DNA of 33,902 nucleotides from Deinococcus hopiensis KR-140 (GCA_943327755.2 CALPYF020000010.1:87501-121402); one strand, 5' to 3'; shown: positions 1-9,921, counted from the stretch's first letter. Notes: generated by a model not told the origin, from the sequence alone. Numbers and translations are program-made.

Positions 1-755
1 ACGACCTGCGCGCTGGCGGTCGTCCAGCCGCCCGCCGTGGTGGTCAGGCCACCCGCGAACTGGCCCAGGGTGTCCAGGGCGTCCACGACCGGCGAGAGCA
101 GGCGGGGCAGCATGACCTGCGCCAGCTGCGAGCGGATGACCTTCGCGGCGGCGCTGAAGTTCGCGTACACGCCGAGTTCCTGCGTGCCCGCCGCGCGCTG
201 CGCCGCCGCGTACGGCGCGGACGCCGCCAGGGTCGGGGCAGCCTTGCCGCTCAGGCGGCCCAGGTACGCCATCAGCAGGGCCTTGTCGCTGGACACGTAC
301 GTCAGGCCGTTCGAGGTGCCCGCGAACAGGCCGTCCACGCGCGAGAAGGTGTAGCGGCCCACCCGCGCGCCGGGTTTCTGGGGCAGCAGCTCGCCCAGCA
401 GCTCGTCCGTCAGGGCGCCCGAGCGGGTCACGGCCAGCAGCGCGGGCTGGAAGGTCCCCTTCTTCCCCTGCACGCTGAAGACCCCGGCGATCCCCTCGCG
501 GCCCAGCGAGTCACCCAGCACCGCCTGCGCCACGCCCAGCATGCTCCCGGCGTCGTCCTCGCCCAGGTCGGCGGCGCTGAGCACACGTTCCAGAACCCCG
601 CTGAAGCGCTTCAGGGCGGGCGCGGCGCCATGGGTTTCCAGGGTCAGGAGCGCCCCGGCGGGCAGGCCCTCGGCCAGGGGCCGGACGGTCTGCGCCTGGG
701 CGGCACCCAGAGCGAGAAGGGCGGAGACGGTCAGGGCCGGGAGGAAACGAGTCAC
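1..755 (-). CDS. Secreted protein of unknown function, DUF3352-like (partial, runs off window)
   Basis: About 251 residues are visible and the C-terminus lies beyond position 1. The GTG start at 755 opens a clear signal peptide (MTRFLPALTVSALLALGAAQA), so the product is exported. The rest is Ala/Leu/Gly-rich, with a repeating pattern of short strands and helices resembling DUF3352-type proteins; that family call is from pattern memory and is tentative. The start is supported by TAAGCT at 763-768 (minus strand) exactly 7 nt before the GTG, which is the leaderless promoter layout. There is no good Shine-Dalgarno. It has its own promoter and is separated by 71 bp from the NAGS-like gene upstream, so it is probably not part of the arginine operon. 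No catalytic motif is seen. Confidence 0.7.
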   Translation of the reverse strand, partial: MTRFLPALTVSALLALGAAQAQTVRPLAEGLPAGALLTLETHGAAPALKRFSGVLERVLSAADLGEDDAGSMLGVAQAVLGDSLGREGIAGVFSVQGKKGTFQPALLAVTRSGALTDELLGELLPQKPGARVGRYTFSRVDGLFAGTSNGLTYVSSDKALLMAYLGRLSGKAAPTLAASAPYAAAQRAAGTQELGVYANFSAAAKVIRSQLAQVMLPRLLSPVVDALDTLGQFAGGLTTTAGGWTTASAQV

Positions 756-762
756 GCCCGCG

Positions 763-768
763 AGCTTA
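763..768 (-). promoter_or_regulatory. -10 box TAAGCT, leaderless promoter
   Basis: TAAGCT fits TANNNT and ends exactly 7 nt before the GTG at 755, so transcription would begin at or next to the start codon. No convincing -35 was found. Confidence 0.55.
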
Positions 769-826
769 CCTGCCCCCCCGGATGGGTGGTGCCTCACCTG
801 CGGCGACGCCCCCGCCGCCCGTCCGG

Positions 827-1354
827 TCACCGCAGCTCCCGGTACATGGCGATCTCGTTGCAGTTCTCGAAGAACGCGCAGCGCTGGCATTCACTCCAGA
901 CCTTCGGGTGCAGGTTCGTCTTCTCGATGCGCGTGAAACCGCACTTCTCGAAGAACCCCTGCTGGTACGTCCACGCGAACAGCGCGGGCAGGTCGATCGC
1001 GCGGGCCTCGGCCTCGCACGCCGCCACAAGCTGCCGCCCCAGGCCACGCCCCTGCATGTTCGGGTGGATCGCCAGCCCACGCACCTCGGCCAGATCCGGC
1101 GCGAGCATGTGCAGGCCGCACACGCCGCCCAGCCCGCCCGGCCGCCCCTCGTGCGGCTCGGCCAGCACCAGATGGAAGTCGCGGATCGTCTCGGCGAGCA
1201 GCGCCTTGGAGCGCACGAGCATCAGCCCGCGTGCCGCCCAGTACCCGATCAGTTCATGAATCGCGTCGATGTCGGACAGCCGCGCCTTGCGGAATGTTAG
1301 CGGCGCGTCCGGGTGGATGTCCGGCACCGCGATGGAGTCCAGGGAGAGCGTCAC
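827..1354 (-). CDS. argA: Short N-acetylglutamate-synthase-like GNAT acetyltransferase (COG1246 type)
   Basis: This 175-residue GNAT probably transfers acetyl from acetyl-CoA to L-glutamate, the first step of arginine synthesis. The acetyl-CoA loop is Q101-G-R-G-L-G, preceded by the usual beta-4 strand (EVRGLAIHP, about 90-98). The C-terminal region carries KVWSECQRC and ENCNE, giving Cys156, Cys159 and Cys165 (CxxC-x5-C), a feature I associate with the short ArgA-like COG1246 proteins such as the roughly 174-residue M. tuberculosis enzyme. The start is GTG at 1354, with GGGGAGGG five bases upstream. It is the last gene of the argG-argH operon, 25 bp after the previous GNAT. In some gammaproteobacteria a GNAT domain of this type is fused to ArgH, which supports the role. 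The substrate is inferred, not shown. Confidence 0.75.
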   Translation of the reverse strand: MTLSLDSIAVPDIHPDAPLTFRKARLSDIDAIHELIGYWAARGLMLVRSKALLAETIRDFHLVLAEPHEGRPGGLGGVCGLHMLAPDLAEVRGLAIHPNMQGRGLGRQLVAACEAEARAIDLPALFAWTYQQGFFEKCGFTRIEKTNLHPKVWSECQRCAFFENCNEIAMYRELR

Positions 1355-1379
1355 GCGCGCCCTCCCCGGACCACAGAGA

Positions 1380-1829
1380 TCAGCTCAGGGTGCGCATCCA
1401 GGTGGTGCCGCCGGGCCGCTCGCCGCGCGAACGGTAGGCCTGCACCTGCGGCGCGTCGGGCAGTTCGCCCATCACGACCGCCAGCGGCACCTGCGTGAAG
1501 CCGAACGTGCTCCAGTCGCCGCCCCGGCTGAACATGTAGATCGCGCGGTCCCCGCGCCCCTGCGCGTACTCCACGGCGCTCATGACCAGCCGCCGGCCCA
1601 GCCCACCACCGCGCGCCTCGGGCAGCACCGCCGCGCCGCGCAGCAGCGAGGCGCCGTCCCCGTGCTCCAGGCCGATCGCGCCGATCGGCTGCCCGCCCCG
1701 CTCCAGCACCCAGTACGTGGTGCCGCCCGCGAGGGCCGCCTCGGTGTCCAGGCCCGCGTCGTGAAACACGCGGGTCACGGTGTCCTTGTCTTCGGGGGTC
1801 GCCATTCGAACGTGCACGGAATCGGTCAT
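1380..1829 (-). CDS. GNAT N-acetyltransferase, ArsN2-like layout
   Basis: A 149-residue single-domain GNAT. The acetyl-CoA loop is R-G-G-G-L-G within ARGGGLGRRLV, and a short strand-helix (IYMFSRGGDWSTFGF) follows, as in ArsN2-type acetyltransferases. The start is ATG at 1829 because AAGGAG lies seven bases upstream; longer in-frame readings have no such site. It is a clear paralogue of the neighbour at 1974-2459: both carry a 'GLEHG-G-SL-R--AV-PEAR--GLGR-LV' pattern and a 'F-FGF' segment, which points to tandem duplication. The 144-bp gap upstream is the largest in the operon, so an internal promoter is possible. The substrate is unknown; the position after argH suggests an amino acid or an arginine-pathway metabolite, but that is inference. 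Confidence 0.8.
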   Translation of the reverse strand: MTDSVHVRMATPEDKDTVTRVFHDAGLDTEAALAGGTTYWVLERGGQPIGAIGLEHGDGASLLRGAAVLPEARGGGLGRRLVMSAVEYAQGRGDRAIYMFSRGGDWSTFGFTQVPLAVVMGELPDAPQVQAYRSRGERPGGTTWMRTLS

Positions 1830-1973
1830 GCGCTGCTCCTTCAATGAAAGAAAGCTCGGCGGTCTCGGTGACCGCAGGTCGACACGGGTGTTGCGTGGCG
1901 ACAGCATAGCGCAAGGCCGCGTGGAAGCACTGCCACAGGGCACGCACAGTCAGGTGGCGCGGAGGGAAGCTGC

Positions 1974-2459
1974 TCACCCCTGCGTCACCTCGGGCTGCGG
2001 CAGGTCCAGCCGCCACACGAGTTCCTCGTCGATCCAGCCCTTGCTCAGGCCGCTTTTCACCTGTGGCACGTCCGGCAGCGCGCCCGCGATCTCGGCGGCG
2101 CTTGACGGCCCAAAGCCGAAGCGCGTCCAGTAATCCCCCGCTTCCGAGCTGAACAGGAACACCGTACGGTCCCCGCGCAGGCTGGCGTGCGTCAGCGCGG
2201 AGCGGACCAGCGCGCGGCCCAGGCCCTGGCTGCGGGCCTCGGGCACCACCGCCGTCGAACGGATCAGGCTCACGCCCTGGCCGTGCTCCAGGCCGATGCA
2301 GCCGCCGGGCACGCCGTCCAGCTCCGCGATCCAGTAGGTGCCGGCCTCCAGCTCCACGCTCGCGGTGTGCAGGCCGCAGCGGGTCAGGAGGTCCAGGACG
2401 GTGGGCAGGTCCGCCGGGGCGGCCTGACGAAGTTTCACGTGCATGTCAGTCAGGGTCAT
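1974..2459 (-). CDS. GNAT N-acetyltransferase, paralogue of the next gene
   Basis: A 161-residue GNAT-fold acetyltransferase. The acetyl-CoA-binding loop is R-S-Q-G-L-G (ARSQGLGRALV), and the strand before it (SLIRSTAVVPEA) matches the family. The C-terminal half has the aromatic 'DYWTRFGFG' segment typical of GNATs. The ATG at 2459 has a strong Shine-Dalgarno (GGAGGA, six bases upstream). It follows argH by 61 bp on the same strand. Like its paralogue at 1380-1829 it resembles ArsN2-type acetyltransferases. The substrate is not known. Confidence 0.8.
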   Translation of the reverse strand: MTLTDMHVKLRQAAPADLPTVLDLLTRCGLHTASVELEAGTYWIAELDGVPGGCIGLEHGQGVSLIRSTAVVPEARSQGLGRALVRSALTHASLRGDRTVFLFSSEAGDYWTRFGFGPSSAAEIAGALPDVPQVKSGLSKGWIDEELVWRLDLPQPEVTQG

Positions 2460-2520
2460 GGGGTTCCTCCAGGGGGACCGGGACAGAGGGTGGGGAGACG
2501 GGCCGGATCAGGGGGCGCAG

Positions 2521-3914
<1,394 letters not shown>

Positions 3915-3918
<4 letters not shown>

Positions 3919-4565
3919 TTCAATTCCCTCGCCTTCGTCAATGAGTCGTCCAGCCACTCCTCGTACCAGTCGAGAAATGAGGGTGCCGTCGGCACGATGC
4001 CGGCCGATGCACACCGTGAATCCGTCCAGATCTGCCCTGTGGCCCAGCCATTGAGCACCAAGAGCGTTTCGTGTCCGCAACCGACATGACTCACGCGCAA
4101 CGTCCCCTGAGTGTGTCGGTCACTGAAGTAATCGTCTTCCCACTGCCGGTACTGCTCCTGTTCGGCTTCAGCAACTGGTTGGTTCATGTAGTGATCCAGC
4201 TGCCCACTACGACTCAGTGACTCCCAGGTGTGTCCGCCGAAGAGTGGCTGCCACGCTTCTCGGTACAGAAATTCAACGTCCCCTGCCGCTCTGCCCCGCA
4301 GGGAGAGCGACTGTTGCAGAGAGTGCACTCCGTCATCCGGGCCTGCGCCGCCATTCCCGATGCACCTCAGGAACGCTGCGTAATCTTCAGGCAGCTTCAG
4401 CCCATTGGCCGCACAGATGCCCACCAGATCCTCATCACTCAGGACGTCCCCGAAAACGTAACGGTGCTCCTGGGCACCGAAGACCCGGCACTGTTGATCC
4501 GCCGCACTCAGGGCCTCCAGCTTGGCCCTGATTCCCTCAAGTCTGACTGGCAGAGTCGTCAGCAC
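3915..4565 (-). CDS. SMI1/KNR4 (SUKH) family protein inside the arginine operon
   Basis: A 216-residue soluble protein. The segment LPEDYAAFLRCIGNGG (about 58-73) is the hallmark of the SMI1/KNR4 (SUKH) fold, and the C-terminal 'APSFLDWYEEWLDDSL' matches the closing helix of that family. SUKH proteins are known mainly as immunity proteins of polymorphic toxin systems, though some have housekeeping roles. No toxin gene is adjacent here. The GTG start at 4565 overlaps the preceding GNAT by 7 bp, and its stop overlaps the argH start by 4 bp, so it is fully embedded in the operon. Codon use looks less GC-biased than in argH and the GNATs, which suggests later acquisition. The family call is fairly firm; the function is unknown. 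Confidence 0.72.
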
Positions 4566-5023
4566 ACGCCCACCGCTTTCACCAGTACCACCGGGGCGGG
4601 GCTGCCCGGGTGGGCGTGGGCGTAGGGTTCGTCGGTGACGGTGTACCCGAGCCGGTCGTAGAAGGGCAGCACGTCCAGATTGAACTGACTGACCGCCAGC
4701 AGCACGCGCCCGTAGCCGCCCATGCGGGCGACGTGTTCGACCTCGCGGACCAGGGCGCGGCCCACGCCGAGGCGGCGGGCCTGCGGGACGGTCGCGAGTT
4801 TGTTCAGGGTCAGGGTCCGGTCGCCGTCCGGGCGGTAGCCGACGCAGCCCAGCACCTCGCCTGCGCCCACGGCGAGGAACCCGCCGGAGCCGGGGGCGAG
4901 CAGGGACCGTTCCAGGTCGGCGGGCGTGGTGCGCGTCCAGCTTGAGCGGGGGTCCATCCCGGCGGCCATCATGACGGCGTGGAAGGCGGGAATGTCGTCC
5001 GGGTTCACGGGGCGCAGCGTCAC
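4559..5023 (-). CDS. GNAT N-acetyltransferase
   Basis: A 154-residue GNAT. The acetyl-CoA loop is R-R-L-G-V-G (ARRLGVGRALV), after the strand LTLNKLATVP, and the family's 'N--VLPFYDRLGY' segment is near the C-terminus. The GTG start at 5023 overlaps the previous gene's stop (GTGA, 5020-5023) and has GGGAGG eight bases upstream; a much longer reading of this frame runs through the neighbouring gene and is rejected. It is third in the argG operon. The substrate is unknown. It is less like the other GNATs here than they are like each other. Confidence 0.8.
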   Translation of the reverse strand: MTLRPVNPDDIPAFHAVMMAAGMDPRSSWTRTTPADLERSLLAPGSGGFLAVGAGEVLGCVGYRPDGDRTLTLNKLATVPQARRLGVGRALVREVEHVARMGGYGRVLLAVSQFNLDVLPFYDRLGYTVTDEPYAHAHPGSPAPVVLVKAVGVC

Positions 5024-5502
5024 GACGGACCTCCCGGGAGCAGGAGTTTTAGTTCGGCCTGCGGCGTGAAGCCGAGGGCCTCGTAGGTGGGCCGCCCGGC
5101 GTCCGACGCGGTCAGGGTGACGATGTCCACGCCCCGCGCGCGGCACTCCGCGAGTGCGGCCTGCATGAGGGCGCGGGCGAGCCGCTGGCCCCGGTGCGCG
5201 GGCTGCACGTACACGTTCAGCACGTACGCGCGGGTCGTGGCGGTCGTGTCGGCGTTCGGGGGCAGGTCGGTCCAGAGGATGCCCGCCCCGGCGATCACCT
5301 CTCCCCCACCCTCGATCAGCAGGCCGGTGTACGTGCCTGCCGCGAGGGTCCGGGCGTGCCACGCGACCCCGGTGTCGTGCACGGCGGCCAGCCGCGCGGG
5401 GTCGCTGCCCATGTCCACGAACATCGCGTCCCGATGCGCCTGAATGAGAGCGGCGTCCGCAGGGGTGGCGAGGCGCAGGGTGAATCCGGCAGGCAGGGTC
5501 AC
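5020..5502 (-). CDS. GNAT N-acetyltransferase with degenerate acetyl-CoA loop
   Basis: A 160-residue GNAT-family protein that is a tandem paralogue of the gene at 5499-5990: both have an 'AAL----R--MF-DMG' N-terminal segment and a 'YE-LGFTP/YERMGFTP' C-terminal segment. The usual loop Q/R-x-x-G-x-G/A reads R-G-Q-R-L-A here, so the glycine at the fourth position is an arginine. This may weaken or change acetyl-CoA binding. The GTG start at 5502 overlaps the previous stop by 4 bp (GTGA), indicating translational coupling. The substrate is unknown. Confidence 0.8.
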   Translation of the reverse strand: MTLPAGFTLRLATPADAALIQAHRDAMFVDMGSDPARLAAVHDTGVAWHARTLAAGTYTGLLIEGGGEVIAGAGILWTDLPPNADTTATTRAYVLNVYVQPAHRGQRLARALMQAALAECRARGVDIVTLTASDAGRPTYEALGFTPQAELKLLLPGGPS

Positions 5503-5990
5503 AGAGCCGCCTCCCGCAGGTTCAGGCGGTACTCGGGGGCCTTCGCGGGCGTGAAGCCCATCCGCTCGTACACACCGGCACCCATCACGGACGCGTTCAG
5601 GTTCGCGCTGCCGATCCCGTCGGCCTGCGCCAGCCGCAGTGCCGCGCGGGTCACGGCGGACGCCAGCCCCCGCCCGCGCTGCTCCGGGACGGTGTACACG
5701 CCCTGGATGTGCGCGCGCCGCCCGGACGGATCGCCGGGGGTGGGCACGGTCGGGAAGACCATCAGGCCTGCGCAGGCGACCGCCTGTCCATCCAGTTCCG
5801 CGATCACCGCGCGGTAGCCACCCTCCGCCACAGCGCCCGCGAAGTGCGCCGCCCAGAAGGCCTCCGTGCCGTCCTCCAGCGGGGCGCCCATGTCCTGAAA
5901 CATCAGGACCCGGAAGCGGGCCAGCAGCGCCGCGTCCGCCGGGATGGCCGGGCGCAGGGTGCAGTGGGGGGGCAGGGCGGCGTCCGGCAC
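5499..5990 (-). CDS. GNAT N-acetyltransferase directly after argG
   Basis: A 163-residue GNAT. The acetyl-CoA loop is R-G-R-G-L-A (QRGRGLASAVT), and the segment YERMGFTP closes the fold. The GTG start at 5990 is two bases after the argG stop, so it is almost certainly co-transcribed and probably translated by re-initiation. It is paired with the paralogue at 5020-5502. The substrate is unknown; a link to arginine synthesis is inferred only from position. Confidence 0.82.
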   Translation of the reverse strand: MPDAALPPHCTLRPAIPADAALLARFRVLMFQDMGAPLEDGTEAFWAAHFAGAVAEGGYRAVIAELDGQAVACAGLMVFPTVPTPGDPSGRRAHIQGVYTVPEQRGRGLASAVTRAALRLAQADGIGSANLNASVMGAGVYERMGFTPAKAPEYRLNLREAAL

Positions 5991-5992
5991 GG

Positions 5993-7225
<1,233 letters not shown>

Positions 7226-7353
7226 GACTGATTGTCTCCTGTCTGCGTGAAGGGGGTGCAAGGCGCGGCACAAGACCGCCCGGCGTGAAGGCGCCGCCTG
7301 TGAGCCCCAGGGTGGGGTCAGGCGGTCGGCTTCAACGTCGGGCGGTCAGAGTC

Positions 7354-7398
7354 TGCATATGCGTGTATGGTTATACGCAGATTGCGTATAGCTATGCA
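7354..7398 (-). promoter_or_regulatory. Tandem ARG-box-like palindromes upstream of argG
   Basis: An AT-rich island in otherwise GC-rich DNA holds three overlapping or adjacent palindromes: GCATATGC (7355-7362), TGCGTGTATGGTTATACGCA (7360-7379, imperfect) and TGCGTATAGCTATGCA (7383-7398, with the perfect core ATAGCTAT). The last two are centred 20-21 bp apart, about two helical turns, as for tandem ArgR boxes. The 14-mer at 7364-7377 fits TGNATNNNNATNCA except for its last base. The argG promoter probably lies in the same stretch, but I could not fix its -35 and -10. The rest of the 305-bp gap 7226-7530 holds the argG leader and a terminator for the next gene. Confidence 0.5.
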
Positions 7399-7462
7399 CG
7401 GAAGGCTAGCAGGGGGCGCGCAGAGGGTCAAGCGAGGTGTCCAGCCCAGCCGCCCCAACCAC

Positions 7463-7492
7463 GAAAAACAGGAGCCACCCGCAGGCGACTCC
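7463..7492 (-). terminator. Intrinsic terminator of the small secreted-protein gene at 7531-8004
   Basis: On the minus strand GGAGTCGCC pairs with GGTGGCTCC (nine pairs, two of them G-U) across a four-base loop, followed by TGTTTTT. It is the best U-tailed terminator in the window. Confidence 0.8.
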
Positions 7493-7530
7493 CGTCAGAA
7501 CAAAGATTCAGGTCTGAACCCGAATGTGGA

Positions 7531-8004
7531 TCAGCGGATGGTGTAGTTCACGCCCAGGCGCACGCCGTACCCGAAGGTCACGGCGCTGCCGGTGCCGATC
7601 CAGGCATCCAGGCCGACCGACCCTTCCGCGAACAGGCTCAGCTGGCTGGTCACGTTGAAGTTCGCGCCGCCCAGCACGTGGGGGTACAGGCTCACGCCGC
7701 CCGCCGTGGTGCCGCCACTGGTGGCGAACACGGTTCCCAGGCCCAGGCCGCCGCCGTAGTAGGGCTGCACGAGTTCCGTGGCCGGGGCGGTGTGCCGCAG
7801 GAACGCGGCGTCACCGCTGAGGGCCACGGCGCCGCCACCCGCGAAAACGCCTGCGAAGGGCAGGCCCAGCCCGAAGCGCAGAGCGTCGGTGGCGTTGGTG
7901 TCGCGCTGGTACTGCACGCCGAAGAGGTACGCCCCGACCTTCTCGGAGGCGCCGGCGCTGGAGAGGGCGGTGAGACACAGGGTGGCCAGGATCACTTTCT
8001 TCAT
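7531..8004 (-). CDS. Small secreted beta-barrel-like protein (paralogue A)
   Basis: 157 residues beginning with a signal peptide (MKKVILATLCLTALSSAGAS). The mature part is rich in Gly, Tyr, Val and alternating polar/hydrophobic strands, and it ends in 'GYGVRLGVNYTIR', the kind of closing strand seen in small outer-membrane barrels. It is a paralogue of the gene at 8237-8713: shared pieces include 'YYG-GLG-G', 'V-YPH--LG---NVT--LS-F-EGSVG' and a final 'G-R-G-NY'. The ATG at 8004 is chosen because TAAGGT (8012-8017) lies exactly 7 nt upstream; an ATG two codons earlier is possible. A perfect palindrome at 8026-8039 sits near the promoter. The function is unknown; an envelope location is inferred. 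Confidence 0.72.
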   Translation of the reverse strand: MKKVILATLCLTALSSAGASEKVGAYLFGVQYQRDTNATDALRFGLGLPFAGVFAGGGAVALSGDAAFLRHTAPATELVQPYYGGGLGLGTVFATSGGTTAGGVSLYPHVLGGANFNVTSQLSLFAEGSVGLDAWIGTGSAVTFGYGVRLGVNYTIR

Positions 8005-8011
8005 GAACATG

Positions 8012-8017
8012 ACCTTA
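8012..8017 (-). promoter_or_regulatory. -10 box TAAGGT, leaderless promoter
   Basis: TANNNT hexamer ending 7 nt before the ATG at 8004. Confidence 0.5.
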
Positions 8018-8025
8018 GAGTCAGC

Positions 8026-8039
8026 TCTCTCATGAGAGA
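8026..8039 (-). promoter_or_regulatory. Perfect 14-bp palindrome, candidate operator
   Basis: TCTCTCATGAGAGA equals its own reverse complement and lies in the spacer/-35 region of the promoter for the gene at 7531-8004, where a bound protein would block RNA polymerase. The regulator is unknown. Confidence 0.45.
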
Positions 8040-8187
8040 TCCTCAAACCGCACATCCCCCTAGACAACTGTCGTGCCTGGAATCAGTTGACCTCGGCGTG
8101 CAGGCACCGCCGCACAGCGCCCGCACGTGGTGATCTGCCCAACGGCGACCGGCAGCCCGGGCAGACCACAGCAGGAATGAACACGAC

Positions 8188-8219
8188 AAGGAGGAAGCGC
8201 CGCGTGGACGCTCCCCCTT
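8188..8219 (-). terminator. Hairpin after the gene at 8237-8713, probable terminator
   Basis: On the minus strand AAGGGGGAGCG pairs with CGCTTCCTCCTT with one mismatch and one bulge. The U tract is weak. The remaining 8040-8187 shows nothing else I can name. Confidence 0.45.
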
Positions 8220-8236
8220 TATGCCTGCGGGATGAA

Positions 8237-8713
8237 TCAGGGCAGGCGGTAGTTCAGGCCGATGCGGGCGCCGCTGCCGAAGTACACGCCGCTGTTGTTG
8301 GTGCCGCCGATCGTGAGCACCGGGCCGACGCTGCCTTCCACGAAGAAGCTCAGGGGGTCGGTGACGTTGTAGCGCAGACCCAGGGTGCCGTGGGGGTAAA
8401 CGGCGACGCCGCTGCCGTTGCCCAGCGCGACGCCCGCGCCGATCCCCAGCCCGTAGTAGGGGGTCAGGCCGCCCAGCGCGGAGCCGGTGCCGGTGAAGTC
8501 GCCCAGGTAGTCGACGCTGCCGCCGATGGTCAGGCGGTTGAAGTTGAACGCGGTGGCGTCCAGGTTCAGGCCGTAGCGCATGGCGCTGGAGCCGGTCAGG
8601 TCGGTCTGGTAGTGGATGGTCGCGCCGGACCCGATCGAACCGCCGATGTAGGTGGCGGCGGAGGCGCCGGACAGGGCGGTGAGGGTCATCAGGCCGAGAA
8701 ACGTGGTCTTCAT
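8237..8713 (-). CDS. Small secreted beta-barrel-like protein (paralogue B)
   Basis: 158 residues with a signal peptide (MKTTFLGLMTLTALSGASA). The mature part is made of short Gly/Tyr-rich strands such as 'YYGLGIGAGVALG', and it ends 'GSGARIGLNYRLP', suggesting a small beta-barrel or envelope protein. It is homologous to the adjacent gene at 7531-8004. The ATG at 8713 is chosen because TATGCT (8721-8726) ends 7 nt before it; an in-frame ATG four codons upstream is the alternative. A 17-bp inverted repeat (8748-8764) lies just upstream of the promoter. The function is unknown. Confidence 0.72.
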   Translation of the reverse strand: MKTTFLGLMTLTALSGASAATYIGGSIGSGATIHYQTDLTGSSAMRYGLNLDATAFNFNRLTIGGSVDYLGDFTGTGSALGGLTPYYGLGIGAGVALGNGSGVAVYPHGTLGLRYNVTDPLSFFVEGSVGPVLTIGGTNNSGVYFGSGARIGLNYRLP

Positions 8714-8720
8714 GACCCGG

Positions 8721-8726
8721 AGCATA
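8721..8726 (-). promoter_or_regulatory. -10 box TATGCT, leaderless promoter
   Basis: TANNNT hexamer ending 7 nt before the ATG at 8713. TTATGC lies 18 bp further upstream as a poor -35. Confidence 0.55.
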
Positions 8727-8747
8727 GACGCGCGCCTGCGGTTTGCA

Positions 8748-8764
8748 TAAGGGAAAATCCCTTA
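8748..8764 (-). promoter_or_regulatory. Inverted repeat TAAGGGA-AAA-TCCCTTA, candidate operator
   Basis: Perfect 7-bp arms around three bases, 35 bp upstream of the start at 8713 and next to its -35 region. No U tract follows on either strand, so a protein-binding site is more likely than a terminator. The regulator is unknown. Confidence 0.5.
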
Positions 8765-8805
8765 CAGAACGCTGATGTCAGGTTTATTACAATCTCATAC
8801 GTCAG

Positions 8806-9921
8806 TCAGCTGCGGGCGTGGGCGGCCAGCCGGGTCAGGGCCAGTTCGATCTCGTCATCGGATTTGCAGAAGGCCCAGCGGGTCAGACCGGCCGGAGCGG
8901 CATGCCGCGCGTAGAACGCCTCGCCGGGAATGACCGCCACACCGGCGTCCAGCAGCGAGTCGGCCGTCCAGTCGGGGTGCAGCGCCGTCAGGAAGTACGT
9001 GCCCCGCGGCTTGAACACGGTGGCGCCCAGGTCCCGCAGGCCCGAGGCCAGCCGGGTCATGCGCGCCGCGTACCCTGCCCGTAACTCCTCGTAGAAGCCG
9101 GACTCGCGCGCAACCGGCAGCGCGGCTGCCACTGCTGCCTGGAGGGGCGCGGGCGCACTGAAACTCGTGATCTGCCGCAGGCCCAGCACGCCCGGCGTGA
9201 CCCCGGGCGGCGCGGCGATCCAGCCGACGCGCCAGCCGGTGGCCTCCAGCCGCTTCCCGGCGCTGCCGACCGTGAACGTCCGCTCGGGGGCCAGGGTACG
9301 CAGCGGGGTGGGGCGAGGCCCGAAGTACAGTTCGTCGTAGACCTCGTCGCTGATGATCCACAGGTCGTGCTGCCGGGCCAGCGCCACGATTCCGGCCAGT
9401 TCCGCGTCCGTGAAGACCGTGCCGGTGGGGTTGAAGGGGCTGTTCAGCAGCAGCGCCCGCGTGCGGGGTGTGACGGCCGCCGCCAGCGCGGCCAGATCGA
9501 ACTGCCAGCCGCGCGCCGCGTCCAGCGTCATGGGGACCGTCACGCCGGTCGCGCCCGCCAGCGCCACCTGCGGCAGGTACACGTCGAACACGGGTTCGAG
9601 CATCAGGGCCTCGTCGCCAGGCCCAAGCAGGGCGAGGGCCAGCAGGTGCAGCGCCTCGGTCGCGCCGCAGGTGACGGTCACGTCCGCGCCGTCCACGCCC
9701 AGGTCGGCGCCCAGCGCGTCCCGCAGCGCCGCGAGGCCTGCCGGGGGCGCGTACTGGTCGAAGTGGCCCAGCCCGCCGCGCGCGGCGTCCAGCAGGAACG
9801 CGGGTGGCGCGGCGCCCGGAAAGCCCTGACCCAGGTTCACCGCGCCCCGCTGCGCCGCGAGGCGGCTCATGCGCGCGAAGACGCTCTCCTGGGCGGCGGC
9901 CCGCTCGTGCAGGTGTGGCAT
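8806..9921 (-). CDS. PLP-dependent class I/II aminotransferase (methionine/kynurenine aminotransferase-like)
   Basis: A 371-residue fold-type I aminotransferase, cytosolic. The PLP lysine is K223 in GSAGKRLEATGWRVGW. NPTG (164-167), the cofactor-binding D192 of SDEVYDELYF with Tyr195, and a C-terminal arginine region (about 355) complete the site. The sequence around the lysine and 'NLGQGFP' near residue 30 fit the YbdL/kynurenine-oxoglutarate transaminase group, whose members transaminate methionine, glutamine or aromatic amino acids; the true substrate cannot be read here. The ATG at 9921 follows CAGACT (9929-9934) by 7 nt, so it is probably leaderless. It is divergent from the diguanylate cyclase at 10063. 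Confidence 0.88.
   Translation of the reverse strand: MPHLHERAAAQESVFARMSRLAAQRGAVNLGQGFPGAAPPAFLLDAARGGLGHFDQYAPPAGLAALRDALGADLGVDGADVTVTCGATEALHLLALALLGPGDEALMLEPVFDVYLPQVALAGATGVTVPMTLDAARGWQFDLAALAAAVTPRTRALLLNSPFNPTGTVFTDAELAGIVALARQHDLWIISDEVYDELYFGPRPTPLRTLAPERTFTVGSAGKRLEATGWRVGWIAAPPGVTPGVLGLRQITSFSAPAPLQAAVAAALPVARESGFYEELRAGYAARMTRLASGLRDLGATVFKPRGTYFLTALHPDWTADSLLDAGVAVIPGEAFYARHAAPAGLTRWAFCKSDDEIELALTRLAAHARS

Noticed and set aside
8748..8764. The inverted repeat as a terminator of the aminotransferase gene or as a radiation/desiccation response motif
   Set aside because: No U tract follows on either strand, it is upstream rather than downstream in the correct direction, and it does not match the response motif as I remember it.
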